Shown piece after piece: positions 18,144 to 27,577 of a stretch of DNA of 64,000 bases (its first letter is position 1; each line of letters opens with the position of its first letter). The translations under genes were made by a program, and so were the position numbers. The notes below the pieces were generated by a model that worked only from the letters and a program-made list of their open reading frames with translations, was not told where the DNA came from and ran no database searches. Source of the stretch: Rhodospirillales bacterium. Its GTDB lineage: Bacteria; Pseudomonadota; Alphaproteobacteria; Micavibrionales; Micavibrionaceae. Location: contig JACKJA010000002.1 in the NCBI GenBank assembly GCA_020638175.1, forward strand, positions 558,001 through 622,000. Direction: 5' to 3'.

Positions 18144-18638
18144 CTAGTAAGGCTCGAAATGGTCGGCGGAAAATCCGGCTTTCAGCTCCCAGGGAAAATT
18201 AATCCAGACATGCTGTTCATAGGCGCGGATATAGGTATCGGCGTGTGGTTGCCCCATCGGTTTGACATACAGGCAGGCATAATGGGCTGCGGGCAACATT
18301 TTACGAACCTCTTCAAAGGTCTTGCCAGTGTCTGACAAGTCATCAACCACCAGCCATCCTTCACCGTCGCCAATGTGTTCGACAGCTTTTAATACTTCCA
18401 GTTTTTCCTGATCCTGATGGTCATAGCTGGCCATGCACAGCGTTTCGATCATTTTATTGTCGAGTGCGCGGGCCATCAACGAAACGGGGGCCAGCCCGCC
18501 GCGGGTGATCGCGATAATGCCGTGCCATTCCCGGTCGTTCAGCTTGGCGGCCAGCGCGTCGCAGTCCTTATGGATTTCTGCCCATTCCAGAACAACTTCT
18601 TCCGGCTGGATTTCTTCGGTGGGGTCAGGGTTGGTCAT
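18144..18638 (-). CDS. gpt: Xanthine/guanine phosphoribosyltransferase
   Basis: The 164-residue protein has the PRPP-binding loop WLVVDDLSDTGKT (about residues 95-107) and the GIIAITRGGLAPVSLMA region of type I phosphoribosyltransferases. The aromatic tail VWINFPWE is typical of bacterial XGPRT. It salvages guanine and xanthine to nucleotides. ATG 18638 is used because AAGGAT precedes it; the open frame upstream to 18671 is not needed. Confidence 0.85.
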   Translation of the reverse strand: MTNPDPTEEIQPEEVVLEWAEIHKDCDALAAKLNDREWHGIIAITRGGLAPVSLMARALDNKMIETLCMASYDHQDQEKLEVLKAVEHIGDGEGWLVVDDLSDTGKTFEEVRKMLPAAHYACLYVKPMGQPHADTYIRAYEQHVWINFPWELKAGFSADHFEPY

Positions 18639-18779
18639 GACATATCCTTTTCGTTTTTTAAGCTGTGCCACATGGTTTTTTCAGAAACAGCTAAATCAGG
18701 TATAAACGTTTCCAGACCTCTTGGCAAAGCAAAGAGGATCAAAAATATACCTGCGCTCTGTATAGGAAAAGGGTGTTTT

Positions 18780-19313
18780 CTAAATGGCGAGGGCTTCATC
18801 ATCCAGAATCGTAAAGGAATCAATGAGAAGCCGTCCATCGCTCTGGCGCTCGATCCGGTAGAGAACAGTCAGGGCGTCCCCGTCTTCATCGAAGATTTCG
18901 ACCGTTTGCAGTGAATCGCCGTCGCCCTTGTGACTGTGCAGGACGTGGAGGCTTTCGGAATTATATAAAGGCCGGTATTCAAAGCGCAGCGTTCCCAGAA
19001 AATCGTTGGCGCTTTCAAAGGCTTCGTGAGAGCGCGCAGTCATCAGCGCAAAGGCTTGTTCCGCGTTGCGCGCGCGGATGGCGGCCAGTTGCTGGTGGAT
19101 CAGCCGCAAGGCGTCTTCTTCCGGGTCTTCGGTCGGAATTTCGGTGTTTTGCTGATGGGGCAGGCCGCGGCCCTCGGCCCGGACATTGGGCGGCATGGCC
19201 AGAACCAGTGCAAAAACCGCCACCCATACGCAAAGCGCCGCCACTGTCCAGAAAACAGATGAAAAGGCATGAAAGCGTATGACTTGCTTTCCTGTATCCG
19301 GTATGCTCTTCAT
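18780..19313 (-). CDS. Membrane-anchored DUF4864-like protein
   Basis: The 177-residue protein has one N-terminal membrane segment (about residues 17-41), then a Glu/Pro-rich linker and a domain of about 110 residues. The pattern LIHQQLAAIRARNAEQAFAL, FRFEYRPLY and final SFTILDD matches my memory of DUF4864 proteins of alphaproteobacteria. No function is established. Its start faces the DUF1223 gene divergently. Confidence 0.55.
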   Translation of the reverse strand: MKSIPDTGKQVIRFHAFSSVFWTVAALCVWVAVFALVLAMPPNVRAEGRGLPHQQNTEIPTEDPEEDALRLIHQQLAAIRARNAEQAFALMTARSHEAFESANDFLGTLRFEYRPLYNSESLHVLHSHKGDGDSLQTVEIFDEDGDALTVLYRIERQSDGRLLIDSFTILDDEALAI

Positions 19314-19358
19314 AATTTCAAGTAAACCCGTTTCAATAATTTACATATTGATTATAAA

Positions 19359-20120
19359 ATGCAGAAACTTAATCAGCGCTTAACGGCTTTATTCGCGGCT
19401 TTTCTTTTTCTGGCGTCCGGCGCCGCTTCTTTTGCGCAATCTGAAGACGCGGCGATTACGGTTTCGGACAAGGCGCCTGTCGTTATCGAGCTGTTTTCAT
19501 CACAGGCGTGCGTTTTCTGTCCGCAGGCCGACCGGCTGTTTGCGGATCTGGTGCGGCAAAACGATGTGATCGGGCTGGCCTGTCACATTGACTATTTCGA
19601 TGTGACGAAAGGCTCGTTAGCCCGCCCGTTTTGTACCACGCGCCAGAATGATTACATGCAGGCTTTGCGCGCCGGGCCAAACTATACGCCGCAGATTGTC
19701 GTGAATGGCCGGATTGATGCGGTCGGCTATAAGATGAAGGAAGTTGCTACAGCTTTAAAGGACCAGCAGGGAAAAGAACCTGTGGCGTTATCCATCGTCA
19801 AAACGGCGCAACCCGGCGTTTTCAAGGTGGTTTTACCGGCGCTGGGTGTCACCTTGTCCCAGCCCCTGCATTTATGGATGGCGGTGTACGACCGTCCGCA
19901 CCAGATCACGGTGGCCGAGGGCCAAAACCGCGGTCAGGTTATGGAGTATCTCAACGTGGTCAGCACACTGGTTGATCTTGGCGAATGGGATGGCCGTGAA
20001 GGCGGGAAAATTGTCCAGCCGATGTTCAAGGATACGAACGCAGGTTTCGTTGTGTTGGCTCAGGACAGCGGCCCTGACGGTATCATGGCCGCCGGACAAT
20101 ATGCGCGCCCCGCGCCATAG
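19359..20120 (+). CDS. Secreted DUF1223 thioredoxin-fold protein
   Basis: The 253-residue protein has a signal peptide (about residues 1-26, cleavage near ASFAQ). A thioredoxin-like domain follows, with FSSQACVFCPQADRLF, a C-x-x-C motif, and later NYTPQIVVNGR. This is the DUF1223 family, whose role is undefined though a periplasmic redox function is often inferred. It converges on polA, with 16 bases between the stops. Confidence 0.8.
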   Translation: MQKLNQRLTALFAAFLFLASGAASFAQSEDAAITVSDKAPVVIELFSSQACVFCPQADRLFADLVRQNDVIGLACHIDYFDVTKGSLARPFCTTRQNDYMQALRAGPNYTPQIVVNGRIDAVGYKMKEVATALKDQQGKEPVALSIVKTAQPGVFKVVLPALGVTLSQPLHLWMAVYDRPHQITVAEGQNRGQVMEYLNVVSTLVDLGEWDGREGGKIVQPMFKDTNAGFVVLAQDSGPDGIMAAGQYARPAP

Positions 20121-20136
20121 ATCGTTCCAGAAAAAG

Positions 20137-22938
20137 TTAATGCGCCAGCGCCCAGTTATCGCCGTGTCCGGCTTCGGCCTCCAGCGGCACGCCCACATCG
20201 GCAACGTTTTCCATGATATCCCGGACGAGGGTGGCTGTTTTATCCAGCTCGTCATGCGGCACTTCAAATATCAGCTCGTCATGGACCTGTAACAGCATCC
20301 GGGCTTTTAATCCGGCATTTTTCAAAGCGTCCGGCATTTTGACCATTGCCATTTTCATGATGTCGGCGGCGGTGCCCTGCAGCGGCGCGTTAATCGCTTG
20401 CCGCTCGGCCGCCGCCCGGATCGCGCCGTTCTTGTCGTTAATACCGCGGATCACACATTTGCGGCCGTACAGCGTGCGAACAAACCCGTTTTTACGCGCT
20501 TCGTCCTTGGCGGCTTCCATGAAATCCTGAATCTCGTTGAACTGGGAAAGATACGTGCGGATGAACGCATTGGCGTCTGCGGGCTCGCAGCCGAGCTGTT
20601 TGGCCAGCCCCCAGCCGGAAATACCGTATATAATTCCGAAATTGACGGCCTTGGCCTGCCGCCGCAGCTCCGGCGTGACGTTTTCCAACGGCACGCCAAA
20701 CACGCGGCTGGCCGTCAGGGCATGAATATCAACATCATTGCGGAACGCTTCCTTGAGAGCCCCCACATTGGCCAGCGCCGCCGCCAGCCGTAATTCGACT
20801 TGCGAATAGTCAACGGACAGCAAGGTGCATCCCGGCTCGGCAATGAACGCTTCCCGGATTTTACGGCCTTCTTCGGTCCGTATCGGTATGTTTTGCAGGT
20901 TCGGATCGGACGATGCGAGACGTCCCGTATTGGTTCCTGTCAGGTGGAAAGATGTATGAATACGGCCGGTTGCGGGGTTGATTTGCTCCGGCAAGGCATC
21001 GGTATAGGTCGATTTCAGTTTCGAAAGCTGCCGCCAGTCGAGAATTTTCTGGACGATCTCATGCCCCTGCAAGGCCAGCGTTTCAAGAATGGCCGCATTA
21101 GTCGACCACGCCCCCGTTTTGGTTTTCTTGCCGCCGTCCAGCCCCATATCACCGAACAGCACATCGCCGACCTGCGCGGGTGATCCAACATTGAACGGAT
21201 GACCGGCTATTTTGTGAATGTCTTCTTCCAGTGTCATCAGGCGCTTGCTGAAATCGGAAGACAGCTCTTTCAACTTGGCCGGATCAACCCGGATCCCGGC
21301 CCTCTCCATGTCAGCAATCACAGGGATCAGCGGCCGTTCGATATCTTCATAGATGGTCGCCATTTTCTCCTGCGCCAGCCGGGGCTTGAGAACATACCAC
21401 AGCCGCAGGGTAATTTCGGCATCCTCGGCGGCGTAGTCTAGCGCCTTGTCCATCGGCACTTCCGCAAAACCGATCTGGCTTTTGCCCTTGCCGCAGACCT
21501 CTTCGTATTTGATGGTTGTATGACCGCACAGCAGTTCGGAGAGCTCATCCATGCCGTGTCCGTGCGCCGAGCCGTCAAGCACATAAGACAAAAGCATCGT
21601 GTCATCGCACGGCGCCGGGCGGATGCCGTGTGCCGCGAACATCTGGAAATCGTATTTCATGTTATGCCCGATTTTCAGGACACTTTCGTCTTCCAGCAAC
21701 GGTTTAAGCAAGGCGATAACCTTGTCCAGCGGGATTTGCTTGATGTCGCCAGCGTTATCTACCGGTTCGGGAGCGGCAAACAGGTCGGTCGGCGCTTCCG
21801 TTTTTACACCGTGCCCGATCGGGATATAAGCTGCCTTGCCGAGCGCGGAAGCCATAGAAATACCGACCAGTTCGGCCCGGGCCGGGGTCAGGCCGGTGGT
21901 TTCGGTGTCTATGGCCAGAACACCACTCTCATAAGCGGCGGCAATCCAGTCTTTGAGCGTATTTTCATCGGTAATCAGGGTATATTCGTTTTGCTTCGGT
22001 GCGGGCAATCCCTTCTTGTTATCCTGCGCCGTGGGCGAAGAATCTGAAGGCTTGCCGCCCGGCGTGCCCGCGCCGTTATTTTCCAGCCGGGCCAGAACGG
22101 ACTTGAACCCCTGTTTCTTCACAAATTCAATCAATTTAGGTGTGTGCGGATCGCGGGCTTTGAGGTCGTCCAGCGCAACCGGCACCGGCGCATCGGGTGC
22201 CAGCCGGACAAGCTGCCGGGAAATCCGGGCCATATCGGCGTTTTCAATCAGCTTTTCCCGGCGCTTGGGTTGCTTGATCTCTGCGGCGCGGGACAGCAAC
22301 CCTTCCAGATCGCCATATTCATTGATAAGCTCTGCCGCTGTTTTAATGCCAATCCCCGGCACGCCAGGCACGTTATCTGTGGAATCCCCGGCCAGCGCCT
22401 GCACATCGACAACCTTGTCAGGCATCACGCCAAATTTCTCGACAACTTCGGCAGGACCGATTTTGCGCTGTTTCATGGGATCGAGCATAGAAACGTCGTC
22501 ATCGACGAGCTGCATTAAATCCTTGTCCGAAGACACGATCACAACTTGCTTCCCGGCTTCCTTGGCCAGCCGCGCATAGGTTGCGATCAAATCGTCGGCT
22601 TCATAGCCTTCCAGCTCAATCGCCGGGATGTCGAACGCTTCGGTTGCTTCGCGGATCAGGCCGAATTGCGGAATTAAATCCTCTGGCGGGTCTTCGCGAT
22701 TGGCTTTGTAGTCCGGGTAAATATCGTTGCGGAAATTAGCGCGCTTCGCATCAAAAATCACAGCGATCGAGGGTGCATGCTCGTCCGTCAAAAGCTTGAG
22801 CAGCATATTGGTAAAGCCCAGCACAGCCCCGACCGGCGTGCCTTCCGGGTTGGTCAGATTCTGGGGCAGGGCGAAATAAGCCCGGAAAATATACCCGGAC
22901 CCGTCGACCAGATAGAGCGTGTCATTATCAGTTGTCAT
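20137..22938 (-). CDS. polA: DNA polymerase I
   Basis: The 933-residue repair and Okazaki-fragment polymerase has all three domains. The 5'-nuclease domain covers about residues 1-290 (LVDGSGYIFRAYFALP, VFDAKRANFRNDIYP, DSTDNVPGVPGIG). The 3'-5' exonuclease covers about 330-530 and keeps DTETTGL. The polymerase domain has motif A SVDYSQVELRLAAAL, the O-helix RRQAKAVNFGIIYGISGWGL, and motif C LLQVHDELIFEVP. Start ATG 22938 gives the usual short N-terminus; ATG 22950 is possible. Confidence 0.96.
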   Translation of the reverse strand: MTTDNDTLYLVDGSGYIFRAYFALPQNLTNPEGTPVGAVLGFTNMLLKLLTDEHAPSIAVIFDAKRANFRNDIYPDYKANREDPPEDLIPQFGLIREATEAFDIPAIELEGYEADDLIATYARLAKEAGKQVVIVSSDKDLMQLVDDDVSMLDPMKQRKIGPAEVVEKFGVMPDKVVDVQALAGDSTDNVPGVPGIGIKTAAELINEYGDLEGLLSRAAEIKQPKRREKLIENADMARISRQLVRLAPDAPVPVALDDLKARDPHTPKLIEFVKKQGFKSVLARLENNGAGTPGGKPSDSSPTAQDNKKGLPAPKQNEYTLITDENTLKDWIAAAYESGVLAIDTETTGLTPARAELVGISMASALGKAAYIPIGHGVKTEAPTDLFAAPEPVDNAGDIKQIPLDKVIALLKPLLEDESVLKIGHNMKYDFQMFAAHGIRPAPCDDTMLLSYVLDGSAHGHGMDELSELLCGHTTIKYEEVCGKGKSQIGFAEVPMDKALDYAAEDAEITLRLWYVLKPRLAQEKMATIYEDIERPLIPVIADMERAGIRVDPAKLKELSSDFSKRLMTLEEDIHKIAGHPFNVGSPAQVGDVLFGDMGLDGGKKTKTGAWSTNAAILETLALQGHEIVQKILDWRQLSKLKSTYTDALPEQINPATGRIHTSFHLTGTNTGRLASSDPNLQNIPIRTEEGRKIREAFIAEPGCTLLSVDYSQVELRLAAALANVGALKEAFRNDVDIHALTASRVFGVPLENVTPELRRQAKAVNFGIIYGISGWGLAKQLGCEPADANAFIRTYLSQFNEIQDFMEAAKDEARKNGFVRTLYGRKCVIRGINDKNGAIRAAAERQAINAPLQGTAADIMKMAMVKMPDALKNAGLKARMLLQVHDELIFEVPHDELDKTATLVRDIMENVADVGVPLEAEAGHGDNWALAH

Positions 22939-23003
22939 GATCGTCAACATGCCGCATGGTACGGGGGAAGTCTAGACCTGATTCCAAACGATCAAGAAGA
23001 GAT

Positions 23004-23873
23004 ATGTCTGCCCTCATCGGTATCATCCGCCCCCCGTTTTTATTGCTGGTCCCGGCCTGTGTCGCGGTCGGGGTGGCCGTGGCTCACGAAAAAGCCGGCG
23101 CATTTGACGGATCGTTACTGGCCATCATCCTGATCGGGGCGCTGTGTGCGCATGCGGCGGTCAATGCTCTGAACGAGGTCTGCGATTTCAAAAACGGTCT
23201 CGATCTGAACACGGATAAAACACCATTCAGCGGCGGCAGCGGTACACTTCCGGCCCATCCCGATTTACTGCCCGCCGCGCAAAAACTGGCGGCGGGGTTG
23301 TTGGCCGTCACGATCCTGACAGGTCTGGTCTTGCTGTATAAAACGGGTTGGCCGCTTTTGTGGGCCGGGTTGCCGGGCGTCCTGATTGTCGCGGCCTATG
23401 GGCCGTGGCTGGTGTTCCGCCCGATCCTGACCCTGATCGCGCCCGGCGCGGGGTTTGGGCTGGCGATGATTATGGGCACGGAATACGTGCTCAGCGGCTC
23501 CTATTCATGGTCCGGGCTGGCGGCGGCCCTGCCGGTCTTTTTCCTGACCAACAACCTGCTGCTTATCAACCAGCTTCCGGATATTGCCGCCGACCGCGCC
23601 GCCGGCCGCAAAAACATCCCGATCCTGTGGGGCGAAAAGAAAGCTGTGCTGCTGGCCGCCCTGTTCTACGCAGGGGCATATGGCGCCATGGTTTTCGCTG
23701 TATCCATGGGGGTTTTGCCGCTTTTCGTGTTCTCCGGCCTTTTGACCATGCCGCTCGCCGTCATTGTTATCATCCGCCTGTGGCAATCCGGCCCAGTTAT
23801 CCCGGCGATGGCCCTGAACGTAGCGGTAACTCTCCTGACCCCCGTGTTGATGGCGGCGGGGCTATTCCTGTAG
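23004..23873 (+). CDS. UbiA-family prenyltransferase (MenA-like)
   Basis: The 289-residue integral membrane protein has about eight membrane segments. The first Asp-rich motif reads NEVCDFKNGLDLNTDK (N-x-x-x-D-x-x-x-x-D), and the second reads NQLPDIAADRAAGRKN, where UbiA enzymes bind the Mg-prenyl diphosphate. The spacing and the TPFSGGSGTLP stretch resemble 1,4-dihydroxy-2-naphthoate octaprenyltransferase and related enzymes. The acceptor cannot be fixed without menaquinone genes nearby. ATG 23004 follows an AAGAAGA site. It is transcribed divergently from polA. Confidence 0.82.
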   Translation: MSALIGIIRPPFLLLVPACVAVGVAVAHEKAGAFDGSLLAIILIGALCAHAAVNALNEVCDFKNGLDLNTDKTPFSGGSGTLPAHPDLLPAAQKLAAGLLAVTILTGLVLLYKTGWPLLWAGLPGVLIVAAYGPWLVFRPILTLIAPGAGFGLAMIMGTEYVLSGSYSWSGLAAALPVFFLTNNLLLINQLPDIAADRAAGRKNIPILWGEKKAVLLAALFYAGAYGAMVFAVSMGVLPLFVFSGLLTMPLAVIVIIRLWQSGPVIPAMALNVAVTLLTPVLMAAGLFL

Positions 23874-23935
23874 CTATAAACCTTATGTTAACCCCGGAAA
23901 CCTTATAATAAGGGCGAAAACCGGGAGTAGGCATA

Positions 23936-25003
23936 ATGGCATCAAATGACGCGGCAATTGAGGCACTCAATAAAGGCACCAAAGCGTGGCAGGACTACGT
24001 TGCGCAAAATGGTGTGCCTGAAAGCCTGAGCGGCAGTATAAATGGCGCCAATCTGAAAGGGGCCGATCTTTCGGGAATTAAAGCCGGTCCCGGCGGTTTG
24101 CAATTTAACAATGTTGATATGAGCGATGCCAAATTAAGCGGCTTGTCCGGTTCGGTTCATATCAGTTTTTCGAATCTTGATAACGCAGATTTAAGCGGTT
24201 CCGGTACCAATCTCTCTGATATGCACATCAAAGACAGTACAGCAAGAGGGGCAAATCTCTCTGGGGCTAAACTGGGAACAATGCAAATCGAAAAAACCAA
24301 TATGTCCGGTGCCGATTTATCGAACACGCACGCCTTACCCGTCGGTGGGGGGACCGCACTGAATATCATTGGCGGCAGTAATTTGTCCGGGGCTAATCTA
24401 GAGCGGGCACAATGGCCGGGAGCCAACATCGAACATACCGATTTGTCTGGCGCCAAGGCCGCTAACATCAATCTTGAAAAGGCCGACATTGAAAGCGCTG
24501 ATTTGAGAGGTGCGGATTTATCGAATGCGAACATGAAAGGCGTTGAAGCGTCCTATTCCAAACTCTCCGGTGCGAATATGACCGGGGTCGACGCTAACAG
24601 CGCCGAGCCGGGGATGACACAAGCCAACTTCTATGCGGCCAAAATGGACGGGGCCGATCTGAAAGGAGCAGATTTACGGGGCGCGCATTTGAACCATACG
24701 CATTTTGAAAATGCGGATTTACGGGGATCGGATATGACAGGCGCAAACCTACTGCGAGCAAAGATGGAAGGTGCTCAAACCGATGGAACCCGCTTTTCTC
24801 CCTCATCGCAGGCAGAAGAGCCGGCCAGCCGCCTGACCGCTGCCGAAGGAGATAATAGTCTGGGCAAAGGAATCAGCAGTGAAGGTTTAAAAAGCCCCAC
24901 GGCTGCTTTCAATCCCGCCGCCGCCGGAGTTGAGCCCGTCGATCCTGTCATGGTGCCGACACCCGCCGGACCCGCCGTATCAACGCAGGACTTCACAGTA
25001 TAG
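23936..25003 (+). CDS. Pentapeptide-repeat protein
   Basis: The 355-residue protein is dominated by A(D/N)LXX repeats from about residue 36 to 295 (for example GANLKGADLSG, ADLRGADLSNANMKG, ADLKGADLRGAHL), which fold as a right-handed quadrilateral beta helix. The C-terminal 60 residues are Pro/Ala/Ser-rich and probably unfolded. There is no signal peptide. A GGGAG site precedes ATG 23936. Pentapeptide proteins include DNA mimics that protect gyrase, but nothing here proves that role. Confidence 0.85.
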   Translation: MASNDAAIEALNKGTKAWQDYVAQNGVPESLSGSINGANLKGADLSGIKAGPGGLQFNNVDMSDAKLSGLSGSVHISFSNLDNADLSGSGTNLSDMHIKDSTARGANLSGAKLGTMQIEKTNMSGADLSNTHALPVGGGTALNIIGGSNLSGANLERAQWPGANIEHTDLSGAKAANINLEKADIESADLRGADLSNANMKGVEASYSKLSGANMTGVDANSAEPGMTQANFYAAKMDGADLKGADLRGAHLNHTHFENADLRGSDMTGANLLRAKMEGAQTDGTRFSPSSQAEEPASRLTAAEGDNSLGKGISSEGLKSPTAAFNPAAAGVEPVDPVMVPTPAGPAVSTQDFTV

Positions 25004-25023
25004 CAATACAATACACGGTTTAG

Positions 25024-25737
25024 TTAAAAGTCGAGCGATGATTCAGGATGCTGTTCCGGCACGGAGGGTGCAGGGTTGTCCGGTGTAAATGCGGGGCTCA
25101 TCGCCCGGTCCGCCGTTTGTTCCATATAACCAATTCTATCCTTATACTGACCAATCAGGCCGACAGCCTCGTTTGCCCGGTCGACTCTCTCCGGATAATC
25201 GCTATTCAGGTCATGACGAAAAGTGGTTTCGGCATCGTCCAGGTGCTCTTTCAGATATTGGAGATTAAGATTGGTTCCCGGTGAACGAAAGCGAGCAGCA
25301 ATTTCCGGGGTTTGTTCATATCCTTCTTTCATTAGCACATTCAGTTGCGCATAACGGGTTTCCTGGGTGTGATGGTCGATAAGATGTTGAAGATCGGCTG
25401 TTCTCGATGTTGCCGCCGCCGGGTCAATTTCTTCGTCTCTGATTTTATTGATCATATCCACTCTGGGTTTATGCAGCGTTTCAATGCTTTTTTCCATTTC
25501 ATTCCGTGCAGCCTGTTCGGCAGGGCTCATATTCATCGTGGCGCGTAGCTGGTCGTTATGGGTTTTCCACTGATCGAAGGACTGGTTTTCCCGGCCATCG
25601 CCGGGCACATAGACATAGTGACGGTCATTGTCCAGCAAGGGCTGCCATTTATTGTAAATGTTGTGCTCTTCGTCAATGCCGTCATAATAGCGCGGGGCCT
25701 CCGCAGCATTGCGTAGTACGTCAGATAAATTGCCCAT
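25024..25737 (-). CDS. Hypothetical helical protein
   Basis: The 237-residue soluble, strongly charged protein is predicted mainly helical (residues 70-210 rich in Glu, Arg, Gln), with no signal peptide or membrane segment. The C-terminal 25 residues are Pro/Ser-rich. GAGGAG precedes the ATG. No family is recognised. It converges with the pentapeptide-repeat gene and is similar in style (disordered Pro-rich end), so the two may work together, but this is only a guess. Confidence 0.55.
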   Translation of the reverse strand: MGNLSDVLRNAAEAPRYYDGIDEEHNIYNKWQPLLDNDRHYVYVPGDGRENQSFDQWKTHNDQLRATMNMSPAEQAARNEMEKSIETLHKPRVDMINKIRDEEIDPAAATSRTADLQHLIDHHTQETRYAQLNVLMKEGYEQTPEIAARFRSPGTNLNLQYLKEHLDDAETTFRHDLNSDYPERVDRANEAVGLIGQYKDRIGYMEQTADRAMSPAFTPDNPAPSVPEQHPESSLDF

Positions 25738-25859
25738 GGCTCTCCTCTGGGGCGCAAGGTGCCCCCCGATAATCTCATCATAGTCTAGTGCCGCTTTATG
25801 AAAAAAGCCTTAAGCCGCCTCATAAAAACCGGAGAACGTGAAAGGGAATATTGGCAGCC

Positions 25860-26441
25860 CTACCGCTGGCAATGACCGTGATTGCCCAGACTCAGGTTAA
25901 GCATTCCTGTGGAGCCATTCAGCATTTTACTGTCATCCGCGATCAGAGCCTCGCGTTTATCAATGATTTTCAGAGATCCGCAATAACCAACCACGGCGTT
26001 GGCTGTCCGGCGATCAAGATTGTGTTGTAAACGTCTCAGTTCTTCGTCCAGTTTCGGATCCCGGTCGATCAGCGCCGCCGGTTTTTCTGCGGCCGGGGTG
26101 CGTATATCCAGGAATTTCCGGTTATTTTCGGCAACGCGCTCTTTTTTCTTGATGATGGTACACATTCTTTCAAGAGACTGTGGGCCCATGCCGGGCGCCG
26201 CCATGAGTGTCCGGTATTTTTCATCAATCTTTTCCTGATCCATGTCCAGACGCTGCTGGCCCGCGGCGTTCATCTGGCCGATCTCGACATCGTATTGCCG
26301 TATGACGCATGTGCAGTCCATCGGCCAGCGGTCCTGATTTTTCTGGCAAAAATCCAGAACATCCTGTTTTTGTTTTTCCGATGCGTGCGCAGGGGAAAAC
26401 GCCAGAACAAGAATAGCAAACATCAGAAACAAATAGTTCAT
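25860..26441 (-). CDS. Hypothetical secreted protein
   Basis: The 193-residue protein starts with a clear signal peptide (about 1-20, ending SPAHASE). Cys pairs follow (FCQKNQDRWPMDCTCVIRQY), then a helical middle and a C-terminal NHGHC end. ATG 26441 is chosen because AAGGAG stands eight bases before it; ATG 26447 is only three bases from that site. It is seven bases downstream of rlmB's stop on the same strand... that is, the next gene in the rlmB direction. No family is recognised. Confidence 0.55.
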   Translation of the reverse strand: MNYLFLMFAILVLAFSPAHASEKQKQDVLDFCQKNQDRWPMDCTCVIRQYDVEIGQMNAAGQQRLDMDQEKIDEKYRTLMAAPGMGPQSLERMCTIIKKKERVAENNRKFLDIRTPAAEKPAALIDRDPKLDEELRRLQHNLDRRTANAVVGYCGSLKIIDKREALIADDSKMLNGSTGMLNLSLGNHGHCQR

Positions 26442-26453
26442 CGTCATATCTCC

Positions 26454-27248
26454 TTAAACAGACAGCGCGTAAAGGGCCACCGCCGCCGCATTCGACACAT
26501 TGATGCTCGGCATCGGACCGTTCATCGGCAGGCGTGCCAGCGTATCGCACTGTTCCTTTACCAGCCGCCGCAGTCCCGGCCCTTCCGCGCCCAGCACCAG
26601 CACGCATTTGTCAGGAACGCTCAGGCCGGCAATGTCTTCGCCGCGCTCATCCAGCCCGATCACGAAAAAACCGTTTTCCTGCAGCGTTTCCAAAGAGCGC
26701 GTCAGGTTGGTCTCATAGGCCACCGGCACATGTTCGACCGCGCCGCAGGCCGTCTTGGCCAGAACCCCGGAAAGTTCCGGCGCGTGCTTTTTCTGCATAA
26801 TCATGCCCGCCGCGCCAAAGGCGCAGGCTGAGCGCAAAATCGCGCCGACATTATGCGGGTCGGTCACCTGATCAAGCATTAGCAAAACCGTTTTCGGCTG
26901 CCCGCCCGCCCGGATAATCAGATCGTTCAGGAATGTTTCTTCCAGCGGCGGACAGTCCAAGGCGATGCCCTGATGCACGGCCCCCTTGGGCAGGGCATGG
27001 TCAAGCGCCGCTTTATCGACAATCATCGGCGGCGGCCGTTTGACTGGCGCGCTCTGGGAAAAATCCTTCAGGGCGCTTTCCGTGATGTACAGCGCCCGGA
27101 CATCCCGGTCCGGGTTCAGCCACGCGGCCTGAACGGCGTGCGAACCCCACAAATCCGCCTTGATAGAGGATTTTGTATGGGGCCGCGCAGGGGGCTTGTG
27201 ATGCGGTTTTTGCCCCGGTTTGTTTCTAGGCTGTGGATGTTTTTTCAT
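26454..27248 (-). CDS. rlmB: 23S rRNA (guanosine-2'-O-)-methyltransferase, SpoU/TrmH family
   Basis: The 264-residue protein has a basic N-terminal tail rich in Lys, Pro and His, a substrate-binding domain (about 28-95), and a SPOUT domain. The SPOUT domain carries motif 1 DQVTDPHNVGAILRSACAFG, motif 2 VLGAEGPGLRRLV and motif 3 SINVSNAAAVALYAL. These are the SAM-dependent 2'-O-methyltransferase signatures; RlmB methylates G2251 of 23S rRNA in E. coli. ATG 27248 is chosen because the longer frame would overlap the tRNA gene. It is transcribed divergently from tRNA-Tyr. Confidence 0.88.
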   Translation of the reverse strand: MKKHPQPRNKPGQKPHHKPPARPHTKSSIKADLWGSHAVQAAWLNPDRDVRALYITESALKDFSQSAPVKRPPPMIVDKAALDHALPKGAVHQGIALDCPPLEETFLNDLIIRAGGQPKTVLLMLDQVTDPHNVGAILRSACAFGAAGMIMQKKHAPELSGVLAKTACGAVEHVPVAYETNLTRSLETLQENGFFVIGLDERGEDIAGLSVPDKCVLVLGAEGPGLRRLVKEQCDTLARLPMNGPMPSINVSNAAAVALYALSV

Positions 27249-27328
27249 GTTCACATACATGTCACACTTGACACGCAAAGCAAAATCCTTTTTGTTACCC
27301 CGCACGACTATCGGCGCAAGCCGGATGT

Positions 27329-27414
27329 GGAGGAGTGGCAGAGCGGTCAATTGCACCTGACTGTAAATCAGGCGACTTCGGTCTACGGTGGTTCAAATCC
27401 ATCCTCCTCCACCA
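27329..27414 (+). tRNA. tRNA-Tyr (GTA)
   Basis: A complete cloverleaf can be drawn: acceptor stem GGAGGAG with CTCCTCC, anticodon stem CCTGA/TCAGG around loop CTGTAAA (anticodon GTA at 27363-27365), a long variable arm as in bacterial tRNA-Tyr, and T stem GGTGG/CCATC with TTCAAAT. The CCA end is encoded. It stands at the left edge of the phage-derived region, the kind of place used for integration. Confidence 0.96.
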
Positions 27415-27455
27415 TCTAGTCTTTATTTCAGGATACCGTAGAGAATTTTCGCTGC

Positions 27456-27479
27456 AAACCCCGCACTCCGCGGGGTTTT
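27456..27479 (+). terminator. Rho-independent terminator downstream of tRNA-Tyr
   Basis: A nine-bp perfect stem (AAACCCCGC / GCGGGGTTT) with a five-base loop ends in TTTT. It begins 42 bases after the tRNA. Confidence 0.85.
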
Positions 27480-27520
27480 GTGTATTTGTACTTCCCGGTG
27501 TACTCAGAGAATTTCGTTTT

Positions 27521-27560
27521 TCCGGCCAAAATCGCCATTTTTCTCTGCGGGCACTTCTCG
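27521..27560. repeat. Short dispersed repeat, copy 1
   Basis: The core AAAATCGCCATTTTTCTCTG followed by CGGGCACTTCTCGAG is closely similar to 36853-36890 and, over its first part, to 43946-43973. This copy sits between tRNA-Tyr and the recombinase-derived gene tail. Confidence 0.5.
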
Positions 27561-27577
27561 AGTGTACCGGGATCTCA

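Noticed and set aside
27329..27414. A second att copy of tRNA-Tyr at the right end of the 27-37 kb region
   Set aside because: I searched by eye for a repeat of the tRNA 3' end downstream and found none, so I do not claim a complete tRNA-Tyr element.
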